Of a DNA stretch of 64,000 nucleotides, positions 52,825 through 61,938 are shown piece by piece; the first letter of the stretch is position 1; the number at the start of each line of letters is the position of its first letter. Under the pieces are notes generated by a model. It made no database searches and was not told the DNA's origin. It saw nothing but the letters and a program-made list of their open reading frames with translations. Source of the DNA: Lachnospiraceae bacterium (lineage in GTDB: Bacteria; Bacillota; Clostridia; Lachnospirales; Lachnospiraceae); contig JAFWWB010000004.1 of assembly GCA_017518185.1 (NCBI GenBank), positions 124,001 to 188,000 of the forward strand. Direction: 5' to 3'. The translations under genes were made by a program, and so were the position numbers.

Positions 52825-52852
52825 ATGGCGCTTCGCGAAAGCGAGGCGTCAT
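52825..52852 (+). terminator. Strong intra-operon hairpin (partial terminator or stabiliser)
   Basis: A 12-base stem (52825-52836 with 52841-52852, two G-U pairs) closed by a GAAA tetraloop, followed by TCTTATAT. It lies between the binding-protein gene and the GH115 gene. Without a full T-run it probably attenuates or protects rather than stops all transcription. Confidence 0.75.
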
Positions 52853-52898
52853 TCTTATATAAAATGTTTTCGGAACGTCCGACGGAGGCCGGAAAAAC

Positions 52899-55760
52899 AT
52901 GAGAGAATTTAAATTATCCAGTGATTGTGAGACAGCTTTTGTATATGAGGGGGAATGTTCATCCGGAATATTGAAGATCGCCGGCAAGGTAGCGGAGGAT
53001 CTCTGCCTTGTGTTCGGCAGAAAGCCTGCAAAGCTTGAGGCTGCAGGCGGTGAATATCCGGATTTTAACGGTATAAAGATAGTATTCGGCACAGCGGGAC
53101 AGAGTCCCGTTCTTGACAGGCTTTCTGCAGAAGGAAAGATAGACCTGTCAGCTGTTACGGGAAAGCGGGAGGTATATTGCTTTTACGCGCTTTCCGACGA
53201 ACTTCTGGTCATTGCCGGAAGCGATAAGAGAGGAACCATCTACGGGCTCTTCAGGATCTCGGAAGAGCTTGGCGTATCGCCCTTTGTGAACTGGTCGGGA
53301 CTTAAACCCGCCCGCAGGGAGAGCGCGGTCCTTGATCCATCGGTATTTACGGCATCAAAGGAGCCTTCGGTGGAGTACCGCGGTTTCTTCATAAATGATG
53401 AATGGCCGGCCTTCGGGACCTGGTGCAGCAAGCATTTCGGCGGCTTCACTGCCGAGATGTATGAGTATGTTTTTGAACTTTTACTGAGGCTTAAGGGAAA
53501 TTATCTGTGGCCTGCCATGTGGACCTCTTCCTTTGCTGAGGACGGGCCGGGGCTTAAGAGCGCAGAGCTTGCGGATGAGCTTGGGGTAGTCATGGGGCTC
53601 TCCCATCATGAGCCCTGCTTAAGACACGGCGAAGAATATTCGCATGTCCGCGGAAAGGATTCCATCTACGGAGATGCCTGGGATTTCCGCAGCAATAAAG
53701 AGGGTATCACACGGTTCTGGAGGGACGGGCTTAAGCGGAACGGACATCTGGAGAACGTGATAACCGTGGGGATGCGTGGAGAGCGGGATTCCACCATCCT
53801 TGGGAAAGAGGCGACCCTTAAGGACAATATCGATCTTCTGCGGGATGTGCTGAGGACTCAGGAGCAGCTGATACGTGAGGAAGTAAATGAGGATCTCACA
53901 AAGGTCCCGAGGATGCTTGCCCTGTATAAGGAGGTGGAGGCCTACTATTACGGCGACGAGAACACGCCGGGGCTTATAGAGGGCTGTCCGGAACTGGAAG
54001 ACGTGATACTCCTTCTCTGCGAAGATAATCACGGATATTTAAGGAGTGTTCCCGATGAAAAGATGAGGAAGCATCCCGGCGGCTTCGGCATGTATTATCA
54101 TTTTGATTATCATGGCGATCCGGTCTCCTTTGAGTGGATCGATTCCACCTATCTGCCCGAGGTGTGGCAGCAGATGGGCACTGCATATGAGTACGGCATA
54201 CAGAAGCTTTGGATCGTAAATGTGGGCGATCTCGGACTTCAGGAAATGCCGCTTTCCTATTTCCTGGATCTGGCTTACGATTTTGACAGATGGGGCAGGA
54301 GCGGCCCGGATTCCGGAAAGACCTACATGCATGAGTGGATGAAGAAGCAGTTCGGCCATGCTTTTGATGAAGATACGGTAAGCGAAGTGGCGGAACTTCA
54401 GCTGGAGGGCAGCAGGCTCATCCATAACAGAAGGCCCGAGCATATGAGCGCAGAGATCTACCGGCCCCAGTCGGATTATGAAGCAAGACTTATGATCGAG
54501 AAAACTGAGAGCATAACGGAAAGGTATCTTGCGATAGAAGAGAAGTGTCCGGAGGAATATAAGGATGCTCTGTATGAGCTCATAGGTTACAGCCTGCTGG
54601 GAGGGATGAACCTTATACGCATGTGGGTCTTCACCGGGCTCAACCATTATTACGCTTCCATCGGCGCTGTCATCGCAAATGACTATGCGGATAAGGTGCG
54701 GGATACGCTTAAGAAGGATGCAGAACTGAAAGATAAACTGCAGACCATTTCCGGAGGAAAGTTTGACGGCTTTGCCGAAGCGCCCCACATAGGCTTTACG
54801 AACTGGAATAAGGAAGAGAGCAAAAAGCCTGTACTTCATCAGGTGATACCGGTAGAAGAAGAGAGCGTTGTAGTAAGCCTTGCGGGAGATACCGGTGAGA
54901 CCAGAGGGCTTGACTGGACCCGCAGGCCTCTTACGGTAAAGACTTATCTTGAAGAAGATGAGCATAAGGCAAAAGCCGTATTTAATGTGGCTCTCTGCGG
55001 AGACAGGAAAGCAGAGTATGAGATAAATACGGAATGTGAGTGGATAAGCTGTGATGCAATGAAGGGTGAGGTGGATCCGGATACTCCCTTCAAGGAGATC
55101 ATCATCACGGTTGATAAGGATAAGGCAGCAGGAGAAACGGGAATTCTCAGATTTACCTCCGGTGAAGGCCGGGTGGAGATCCGTGTGAAAGCTCCTGCGG
55201 TCTCCTCTCGGGAAGGAACGCTCTTTGCGGAGAACAACGGTCTTGTCGTGATAGATGCCGATCATTTCAGCAGCATGAAGGACGGTAAGGACACGAAGCT
55301 GCAGGTATTCAAAGATCTGGGAAGAAGAGAGAGCGCGATAGGATTGTATCCTTTTCTCGCCCACGCGGAAAAGCCTGAAGATGCGGCTTATGCGGATTAT
55401 GAATTCCTCGTAGGAGAAGAGGGTGAATATGAACTGTGCTTCCAGCTGCTTCCCACCAATTCATATTATTACGGAAAGATCTGGAAACTCATATATTCAA
55501 TAGACGGAAAACCTGCTGAAAGCCTGCAGCCTATCCCTGCGGATCATCTTCCCGGAGCCTCTGCTGACTGGGCGGACGGAGTGATGAGACACGCCAGGTA
55601 TGTGAAGGGAAGCTGCATACTGGATGCAGGTAAGCATACGCTCAGGTTTTACGGGACCGATGCGGAAAATGTACTCGAAAGAGTGATGCTGGTACGGAAG
55701 GGCGTCACCGCGCCGCAGTCTTATCTTGGGCCGGCGGAAAGCAGAAAAGTATTATCCTGA
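52899..55760 (+). CDS. GH115 alpha-glucuronidase, intracellular
   Basis: 953 residues without a signal peptide, so cytoplasmic. The sequence follows the GH115 pattern: a small N-terminal domain, FYALSDELLVIAGSDKRGTI and YGLFRISEELGVSPFVNW, then the barrel with SVEYRGFFINDEWPAF, KGNYLWPAMWTSSFAEDGPG, GVVMGLSHHEPCLRHGEEY and YHFDYHGDPVSFEWIDSTYL. A C-terminal beta domain starts near 660. The family removes (4-O-methyl-)glucuronic acid from internal and terminal xylose units of xylan fragments. The operon fits this well: import, cleavage, uronate catabolism. The start follows a weak site (GGAGG 10 bases upstream). Confidence 0.92.
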   Translation: MREFKLSSDCETAFVYEGECSSGILKIAGKVAEDLCLVFGRKPAKLEAAGGEYPDFNGIKIVFGTAGQSPVLDRLSAEGKIDLSAVTGKREVYCFYALSDELLVIAGSDKRGTIYGLFRISEELGVSPFVNWSGLKPARRESAVLDPSVFTASKEPSVEYRGFFINDEWPAFGTWCSKHFGGFTAEMYEYVFELLLRLKGNYLWPAMWTSSFAEDGPGLKSAELADELGVVMGLSHHEPCLRHGEEYSHVRGKDSIYGDAWDFRSNKEGITRFWRDGLKRNGHLENVITVGMRGERDSTILGKEATLKDNIDLLRDVLRTQEQLIREEVNEDLTKVPRMLALYKEVEAYYYGDENTPGLIEGCPELEDVILLLCEDNHGYLRSVPDEKMRKHPGGFGMYYHFDYHGDPVSFEWIDSTYLPEVWQQMGTAYEYGIQKLWIVNVGDLGLQEMPLSYFLDLAYDFDRWGRSGPDSGKTYMHEWMKKQFGHAFDEDTVSEVAELQLEGSRLIHNRRPEHMSAEIYRPQSDYEARLMIEKTESITERYLAIEEKCPEEYKDALYELIGYSLLGGMNLIRMWVFTGLNHYYASIGAVIANDYADKVRDTLKKDAELKDKLQTISGGKFDGFAEAPHIGFTNWNKEESKKPVLHQVIPVEEESVVVSLAGDTGETRGLDWTRRPLTVKTYLEEDEHKAKAVFNVALCGDRKAEYEINTECEWISCDAMKGEVDPDTPFKEIIITVDKDKAAGETGILRFTSGEGRVEIRVKAPAVSSREGTLFAENNGLVVIDADHFSSMKDGKDTKLQVFKDLGRRESAIGLYPFLAHAEKPEDAAYADYEFLVGEEGEYELCFQLLPTNSYYYGKIWKLIYSIDGKPAESLQPIPADHLPGASADWADGVMRHARYVKGSCILDAGKHTLRFYGTDAENVLERVMLVRKGVTAPQSYLGPAESRKVLS

Positions 55761-55787
55761 ATGTATAGGAACGGAGGTAGATAAAAG

Positions 55788-56852
55788 ATGAAAATGTCAT
55801 TTCGTTGGTATGGCAGCGGAAACGACACGGTGACACTGTCACAGATTAGGCAGATCCCGGGAGTGGAGGAGATAGTCTGGGCGCTGCATGACAAGCTGCC
55901 GGGAGAGATATGGGAACCGGAGGAGATAAAAAAGGTTCAGGAGGAGCTGTCGGAATACGGCTTCGGCATGAGCGTGGTGGAGTCGGTCAATGTCCATGAC
56001 GAGATAAAGACTGCAGGCCCCATGCGGGATCACTATATCGACAACTATATTCAGACTATACGGAATCTGTCGGAGTTCGGGGTGAAGGTCATCTGCTACA
56101 ATTTCATGCCTGTCTTTGACTGGACGAGGACCGATCTTTTCCATCCTCTGGGAGACGGATCCACAGCGCTTTATTATGAAAAGGACAAGATCCGCCAGGA
56201 TCCCAAGGAGATGGCGGAATACATATTGAAATCCTGCGAAGGTTTTACCATGCCGGGCTGGGAGCCTGAGCGCCTTGCGGGACTTGAGGAGCTGTTTGAA
56301 AAGTATTCGAAGGTGGATAAGGAAATGCTGTGGGATAACCTGAAGTATTTCCTTGAAAAGCTGATGCCTGTCTGCCATGAGTGCGGCATCAAGATGGCGA
56401 TACATCCGGACGATCCCCCCTGGGATATCTTCGGGCTTCCGAGACTGATCATAGATGAAGAGAGTGTCAGCCGCTTCCTGAAGATGGTGGATGATCCTTA
56501 TAACTGCCTGACTCTGTGTACAGGATCTCTCGGATCTTCCACGAGCAATAACGTTCCCGAGATCGTGAGACGGCATGCGGACCGTGTGGCCTTTGCGCAT
56601 ATCCGAAACGTGAAGCATTATGAGAACGGAGACTTCAGCGAAGTGTCCCACAGGGACTGCGACGGAGATGTGGGTGTGCTGGAGATCATCCGGGCCTTCC
56701 ACGATGCCGGCTTTGACGGATACATTCGTCCCGATCACGGCAGGCATATCTGGGGAGAGAAGTGCAGGCCGGGCTATGGACTTTACGACAGGGCATTGGG
56801 AATAATGTATATACTGGGCGCCTGGGAGATGCTGGATAAGATATCTGCGTAG
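55788..56852 (+). CDS. uxuA: Mannonate dehydratase
   Basis: 354 residues, full length. The N-terminal FRWYGSGNDTVTLSQIRQIP is diagnostic, and GVKVICYNFMPVFDWTRTDL, MAIHPDDPPWDIFGLPRL and GYIRPDHGRHIWGE carry metal and substrate residues of this TIM-barrel enzyme. It dehydrates D-mannonate to 2-keto-3-deoxygluconate. It follows GH115 by 27 bases with GGAGGT. UxuB, which makes the mannonate, is the next gene. Confidence 0.97.
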   Translation: MKMSFRWYGSGNDTVTLSQIRQIPGVEEIVWALHDKLPGEIWEPEEIKKVQEELSEYGFGMSVVESVNVHDEIKTAGPMRDHYIDNYIQTIRNLSEFGVKVICYNFMPVFDWTRTDLFHPLGDGSTALYYEKDKIRQDPKEMAEYILKSCEGFTMPGWEPERLAGLEELFEKYSKVDKEMLWDNLKYFLEKLMPVCHECGIKMAIHPDDPPWDIFGLPRLIIDEESVSRFLKMVDDPYNCLTLCTGSLGSSTSNNVPEIVRRHADRVAFAHIRNVKHYENGDFSEVSHRDCDGDVGVLEIIRAFHDAGFDGYIRPDHGRHIWGEKCRPGYGLYDRALGIMYILGAWEMLDKISA

Positions 56853-56870
56853 CAACGGAGCAATCCGCAG

Positions 56871-56963
56871 GCATCCGATTTATCGGATCATGTCATCCTG
56901 AACGAAGCATGCCGGAGGCATCCGATTTATCGGTCATGTCATCCTGAACGAAGCATGCCGGAG
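56871..56963 (+). repeat. Tandem copies of an intergenic repeat between uxuA and uxuB
   Basis: Two adjacent units, 56871-56917 (47 bases) and 56918-56963 (46 bases), are identical except for one inserted A. Each contains TGTCATCCTGAACGAAGCAT. The following GTTGAAGGATCTTATA runs straight into the GGAGG ribosome binding site of uxuB. It belongs to the same family as the repeats at 3731, 23813 and 28704. Confidence 0.85.
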
Positions 56964-57001
56964 GCATGCGGAGTTGAAGGATCTTATATGGAGGAACGAT
57001 C

Positions 57002-58603
57002 ATGCGTTTATCATTAAAGAGCATAAGTGAAGAAAAACAGAACTGGATCGAAGCCGGCGTGGCGCTTCCCTCCTATGATGTGGAAGCGGTCAGAAAGAAT
57101 ACCCGTGAGAACCCCTGCTGGGTGCATTTCGGAGCGGGCAACATCTTCCGCGATTTCATCGCAGGCCTTGCAGATAAGCTGATCGGTGACGGAAAGATGG
57201 ACAGCGGCATCACCGCGGTGGAAGTGTTCGATCCCGAGATGATCGACCTGGTCTATGAGCCTTATGATTCACTGACGCTTTCCGTGGGTCTGCAGTGTGA
57301 CGGAAAGACCAGGCTCCGCGTAAAAGCGGGTATCGGAGAGGCTGTAAAGGCAGCATCGGATCCCGGGAGACTTATGGAGATAGCAGCTAAGCATTCTCTT
57401 CAGATGGTATCATATACCATAACGGAAAAAGGCTATGTTGTAAAGGACTCTGTCGGTGAGCCTGTGGGATATATGAAGGTGGATATCGAAGGCGGACCCG
57501 GACGTGCAGCTTCCACCATAGGTTTAAGTACGGCAATGCTTTATCAAAGATACAAGGCAGGAAAGGCGCCTGTGGCTTTTGTGAGCATGGATAACTGCAG
57601 CGGCAACGGCGACCGTCTGAAAGAGGCGGTGTGCTTCGTGGCAGAAAAGTGGATAGAAAAAGGACTGGCAGAGGCCGGTTTTATGGAATACCTGCAGGAT
57701 GAAAAGCTGGTGGCATTTCCATGCAGCATGATAGATAAGATCACGCCCCGCCCCGATCAGGGCATTGCCGATAAGCTTAAAGCTCTCGGCATCGAGGGCA
57801 TGGAGGTATTCGTAACAGGCAAGAACACTTATATCTCGCCTTTTGTGAATGCGGAGATCCCCCAGTATCTGGTGGTGGAGGATAAGTTCCCGGCAGGCCG
57901 CCCTCCTCTTCAGGAGGCAGGCGTTTATATGACCAAACGGGATACCGTGGAGAAGTCGGAGCGCATGAAGGTGCAGTCCTGCTTAAATCCCCTGCATACG
58001 GGGCTTGCGGTGTGCGGATGCCTTCTTGGCTTCAACAAGATCTCCGAAGAGATGAAGGATGAAGACCTTAAGGCGCTGGCATACGGTCTCGGTAAGGAAG
58101 GTCTTGAGGTGGTATGCGATCCCGGCATCATAAAGCCTTCAGACTTTATAAAAGAGGTGCTTGAGGAAAGACTTCCCAATCCGTATATGCCGGATACACC
58201 GCAGCGTATAGCCTGCGATACCAGCCAGAAGATACCCATCCGTTTCGGACATACCATGAAGTCCTATGCGGAGCTTAACAGGGAAGGGGAACTGGAATTG
58301 ATACCCTTTGTGATAGCGGCATGGTTCAGATATCTTTCCGGATACGATGACCGGCTTGAAAAGATGCAGCTCAGCCCCGATCCGGAGCTGGATGCTCTAT
58401 GTTCCAAACTGGCATCGCTTGTTCCCGGAAAGGGTGTCACAGACATTTCCCTGATAGAGGGACTTTTATCGGACAGCAGATTTTTCGCCATGGATCTGAC
58501 GAAGTCAGAAGCGCTGTCCGGGAAGATCAAAGAGTATTATAAGAAAATGATGAGCGGAAAAGGCGCAGTGCGTGAAGCGCTGCATGAAGCGGTAAATAAG
58601 TAA
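57002..58603 (+). CDS. uxuB: D-fructuronate reductase (mannitol dehydrogenase family)
   Basis: 533 residues. The Rossmann region VHFGAGNIFRDFIAGLADKL at the start and the conserved VSMDNCSGNGDRLKEAV, CSMIDKITPRPD and KIPIRFGHTMKSYAEL assign it to the long-chain mannitol dehydrogenase family, UxuB type. It reduces D-fructuronate to D-mannonate with NADH. It stands directly after uxuA, separated by a repeat-filled leader of 149 bases. The ATG follows GGAGG at 8 bases. Confidence 0.93.
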   Translation: MRLSLKSISEEKQNWIEAGVALPSYDVEAVRKNTRENPCWVHFGAGNIFRDFIAGLADKLIGDGKMDSGITAVEVFDPEMIDLVYEPYDSLTLSVGLQCDGKTRLRVKAGIGEAVKAASDPGRLMEIAAKHSLQMVSYTITEKGYVVKDSVGEPVGYMKVDIEGGPGRAASTIGLSTAMLYQRYKAGKAPVAFVSMDNCSGNGDRLKEAVCFVAEKWIEKGLAEAGFMEYLQDEKLVAFPCSMIDKITPRPDQGIADKLKALGIEGMEVFVTGKNTYISPFVNAEIPQYLVVEDKFPAGRPPLQEAGVYMTKRDTVEKSERMKVQSCLNPLHTGLAVCGCLLGFNKISEEMKDEDLKALAYGLGKEGLEVVCDPGIIKPSDFIKEVLEERLPNPYMPDTPQRIACDTSQKIPIRFGHTMKSYAELNREGELELIPFVIAAWFRYLSGYDDRLEKMQLSPDPELDALCSKLASLVPGKGVTDISLIEGLLSDSRFFAMDLTKSEALSGKIKEYYKKMMSGKGAVREALHEAVNK

Positions 58604-58643
58604 GACAGGGCCCGGCCAACGGTCCTGAAATGGAGAAAAAGTT

Positions 58644-60332
58644 ATGATCAGAACATCATCGTTGCTCTCAAGCGGCTGCATACTGCAGCGTAATAAGGAA
58701 AACCGCATATGGGGTACTGCCGGAAAAGGCGTGAAGCTTACGCTTGCTCTTGAAGCAGAGGGAAAGAAGCTTCAGGAGCAGGAGACGACTGCGGATGCTG
58801 AAGGAAGCTTTGAATTCCTTCTTCCCGCATATGAGGCAGGCGGACCATACACTATACGCATATCGGATGCTTCCGAAGAACTCTGCATAGAGGATGTCCT
58901 CTTCGGTGATGTTTTCCTGCTGGCGGGCCAGTCAAATATGGAGCTGCCTGTGAGACGCACGCTGGACCTTACGGCTGATCATGTAAAAACTATAAACGAA
59001 GATGCTATCCGTCAGTTTGAGGTGCCGAAGATGTGGGATTTCCACGGCCCCGTGGATGATATCTATGAAGGCTGCTGGAAGAAGGCGGATCAGACAAACG
59101 TTTATGAATTTTCGGCCCTGGGCTATTTCTTTGCGGAGAAGTGGAAGGCGGAATACGGCGTACCCGTGGGCCTTCTGCAGACCGGATGCGGCGGCATACA
59201 GATAGAAGCGCTGATCCCCGAGGATAAGCTGCTGGAGATCGGAAAGGAGCTTGTGGAGGACGCCATAAAGCGCGGCGAGACAAAGGAAAAGAACTGCCAC
59301 TGCGGCGCCAACGGTTCCTGCAAGTTCTGTTACGAGGAGGTCATCGAAAAAGACCACTCTGATGATCATATACGCGAGACCATGGAGGCAGACGCCCGAA
59401 GGCAGGAAGAGTATTCCTCACAGCTTGACGCAAATGACAGAGGACTTAAAGAGGGCTGGAAGGACAGGAGCAGCCTCTATGAGGACGGAGAGGCAGAGAT
59501 ACCGACGCTTACGGTTCCCGGCCGCTGGGAAAAGCTTAAGAAAAATGCTGAGCTTGAATTTCTCCGCGGCAGCGTGTGGGTATTAAAGCATTTTTCGCTT
59601 CCCGAAGAATGTGTGGGAAAAGAAGGAAAGCTGGTCTTCGGTACACTCATTGATGCGGACGTTACCTATATCAACGGCACAGAGGTTGGCAGGACGGAAT
59701 ACCGTTACCCTCCCAGGCGGTATCCTGTCCCTGCCGGGGTGCTGAAAAAAGAAAATACTCTCGTAAGCCGTGTCATCGTAAAGCAGAGGGCCGGCGGTTT
59801 TGTGGAAGAGATGCCCTATTATCTTGAATGCGGGGATGTGAAAGTCTCCCTTGAAGGCGAGTACGAATTCCGTATTGGAGTGAATGAGAATCCTGAGTTC
59901 TCTACTGAACCTGTCGAGCTGCCGGATCCCACCTTCTTCTTATACAGGCCCTGCGGAATGTATAACAGGATGATATATCCGCTGCGTAAGCTTAAGCTTT
60001 CCGGCATGCTCTTTTATCAGGGAGAATCCAATGCGATGCATTATCAGGAGTATGAGAAGCTCATGATACTGTTCGCAAAGAACATACGTGAATGCTTTGA
60101 GGATCCGGAGCTTAAGATGACCTTTGTGGAGCTGCCCATGTTCGGCGGTGAAGATAAAGGGCGCGAGACCAACGAATGGGATGAGTTGAGGTTCGCCCAG
60201 GAACGTGCGACAAAGCAGATCCCGCACGCTTCCATCGCAGACATATACGACCTGGGCTTCCGCTATGAACTTCACCCCCAGAACAAAAAAGAAGTGGCGG
60301 AAAGAGTATTTGAGGCGTTCGGGAAGCTGTGA
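58644..60332 (+). CDS. SGNH-type acetylesterase (sialate O-acetylesterase family)
   Basis: 562 residues without a signal peptide. An N-terminal beta domain precedes the SGNH hydrolase: block I GDVFLLAGQSNMELPVRR with the nucleophile serine in GQSNM, GLLQTGCGGIQIEALIP, a jelly-roll-like insert (about 275-420), and LFYQGESNAMHYQEY. A late D-x-x-H pattern could be DIYDLGFRYELHP. Members remove O-acetyl groups from sialic acid or from xylan. In this operon, de-acetylation of imported glucuronoxylan fragments in the cytoplasm is the more likely task. A cysteine/histidine cluster (KNCHCGANGSCKFC, about 216-229) is unusual for the family and might bind metal. Confidence 0.85.
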   Translation: MIRTSSLLSSGCILQRNKENRIWGTAGKGVKLTLALEAEGKKLQEQETTADAEGSFEFLLPAYEAGGPYTIRISDASEELCIEDVLFGDVFLLAGQSNMELPVRRTLDLTADHVKTINEDAIRQFEVPKMWDFHGPVDDIYEGCWKKADQTNVYEFSALGYFFAEKWKAEYGVPVGLLQTGCGGIQIEALIPEDKLLEIGKELVEDAIKRGETKEKNCHCGANGSCKFCYEEVIEKDHSDDHIRETMEADARRQEEYSSQLDANDRGLKEGWKDRSSLYEDGEAEIPTLTVPGRWEKLKKNAELEFLRGSVWVLKHFSLPEECVGKEGKLVFGTLIDADVTYINGTEVGRTEYRYPPRRYPVPAGVLKKENTLVSRVIVKQRAGGFVEEMPYYLECGDVKVSLEGEYEFRIGVNENPEFSTEPVELPDPTFFLYRPCGMYNRMIYPLRKLKLSGMLFYQGESNAMHYQEYEKLMILFAKNIRECFEDPELKMTFVELPMFGGEDKGRETNEWDELRFAQERATKQIPHASIADIYDLGFRYELHPQNKKEVAERVFEAFGKL

Positions 60333-60356
60333 AGCTAAGCCGGCCTGCTGTGGCTG

Positions 60357-61877
60357 CTACAGCTCATACTCTATGATATTGCTGACACGTATATAGGTAC
60401 CGTTGATGTATGCGGTGAGATATATCGTGTGTGTGCCTTCACTCCCGTCCAGCCACTGGTAATCCGTTTCCAGGACCAGTTCATTTTCGGCGGAGCGGTC
60501 AAGTATCTGCACACCGTTATGTTCAATGTGCCAGCCGAGATTCCTGAATTCCCCATCCGGCTCATCTCTGGTGATCGTCATATCATCATTAAGGGTGAGT
60601 GTAAAGCTCTCAACGATCTCTGTCTCATCCAGGATCTTCTGGCGGTATGAAAACCATGGAAAGGGCTGCTGGTTTACCAGTACTTTGGCCGTACAGTCCG
60701 TGAAGCTGATAGAAGTCTCACGGCCCACGATGGCACCGTAGTCGTCCGCACCGCCTGTCACATTGCCGTGAACATATACGTTTTTCCATTCAGATGAACC
60801 GTATATCTCACCTCCGGCGATACCGGTACATGCCGTACCGCGTACATCTGCGCCAACGATGGAGATATCCTTCAATGTGACATCCGTACCATAACCGATG
60901 AAGCCGCAGTCCTCGTATCCGAGATCTATCTTCATCCCGCGGATCTCATGGGAATTGCCGTCAACGGTCCCGTAGAACGGATGCGATTCGCCAAGCCCTC
61001 CACCGTACCAGCCTATGGGCATCCAGTCATAACCGCTGAGGTCGATATCGTTTCCGAGGGTGATCTGATAATACCCACCCGAAAATGAATTGACGTAATA
61101 GACTACAGAGGCCAGCTCCTCGGCTGTTGTCACATAAAAATCAGGGGCGTTCGCGACAGCCCAGTCTTTATCTGCCAGCTCCATGATGCTTCCTGTTTCT
61201 CCTCTTTTCTCCCAGGTGGAAGCCACCTGCGTCGGATCGGAATCATAAGCATACTGCGACACATCCATGCCCCAGCAGGCATACCACTGATAAGCATCCG
61301 CCAGCATATATACACCGCCCTCATTTATCGGGGCTGAAACAGTGTTGTTATCCGTATCGACCGAAAAAGCCTTTACTGTGTCGTAGAAATAATCCTGTTC
61401 ATTATAATGGAGCATAACGAGATTGGTCTCCGGAACGGGCCCAAGGCTGTTCTCGTCATAGACGAAGCATATCTCCGGATGCAGAACCTGCCCGTAGCTC
61501 AGTTCTACAGGCGATCCCATGAGACCCACCAGACCGCTGTGAAGCACGTCTCTTCCGTACAAGTCCGAAATATCGGTCTCGTTTTCCAGATCCGAATCAC
61601 ATACAGCTGAAAAAATAACTTCCGTAACTTCGGGTTTGATGCTGTTGTGTATCTCTTCGGAATAATACTTTCTTCCGCTGCTGTCTACAGGGATCTTTCC
61701 CGGATCGCCGTCTTCGTCAGAATAGAGTTCCTCTCCGGAACCGGGATCTTCTTCATATTCCTCGGTATCTTCCCCGTAACGTCCCCGCGCACTGCCTGTA
61801 TTTCTGTTATCATAAGTACAGCCCGTTATGACGGGGACGAGCATAAGGACTGACAGGTATTTGATCATTTTTCTCAT
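60357..61877 (-). CDS. Surface lipoprotein, unknown function
   Basis: 506 residues. The signal peptide ends in ITGC; an acidic Glu/Tyr/Asp tether of about 50 residues follows, then a large domain. Residues of about 245-390 carry the layout of GLUG/beta-helix surface repeats (NDIDLSGYDWMPIGW, GTVDGNSHEIRGMKIDLG, CGFIGYGTDVTLKDISIVG). The C-terminal ~100 residues look like an immunoglobulin-like domain (THTIYLTAYINGTYIRVSNI). Repeats of this kind occur on adhesins. It converges on the esterase gene with only 24 bases between stops. Function unknown. Confidence 0.75.
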   Translation of the reverse strand: MRKMIKYLSVLMLVPVITGCTYDNRNTGSARGRYGEDTEEYEEDPGSGEELYSDEDGDPGKIPVDSSGRKYYSEEIHNSIKPEVTEVIFSAVCDSDLENETDISDLYGRDVLHSGLVGLMGSPVELSYGQVLHPEICFVYDENSLGPVPETNLVMLHYNEQDYFYDTVKAFSVDTDNNTVSAPINEGGVYMLADAYQWYACWGMDVSQYAYDSDPTQVASTWEKRGETGSIMELADKDWAVANAPDFYVTTAEELASVVYYVNSFSGGYYQITLGNDIDLSGYDWMPIGWYGGGLGESHPFYGTVDGNSHEIRGMKIDLGYEDCGFIGYGTDVTLKDISIVGADVRGTACTGIAGGEIYGSSEWKNVYVHGNVTGGADDYGAIVGRETSISFTDCTAKVLVNQQPFPWFSYRQKILDETEIVESFTLTLNDDMTITRDEPDGEFRNLGWHIEHNGVQILDRSAENELVLETDYQWLDGSEGTHTIYLTAYINGTYIRVSNIIEYEL

Positions 61878-61938
61878 AAGCTTATCAACACCTCTCTGTA
61901 AATGGCATTTTTTTACCTGCTGTCACATCATACAGAGG

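Noticed and set aside
54039-55364. 441-codon minus-strand frame
   Set aside because: Antisense to GH115 with no start signal or protein family pattern.
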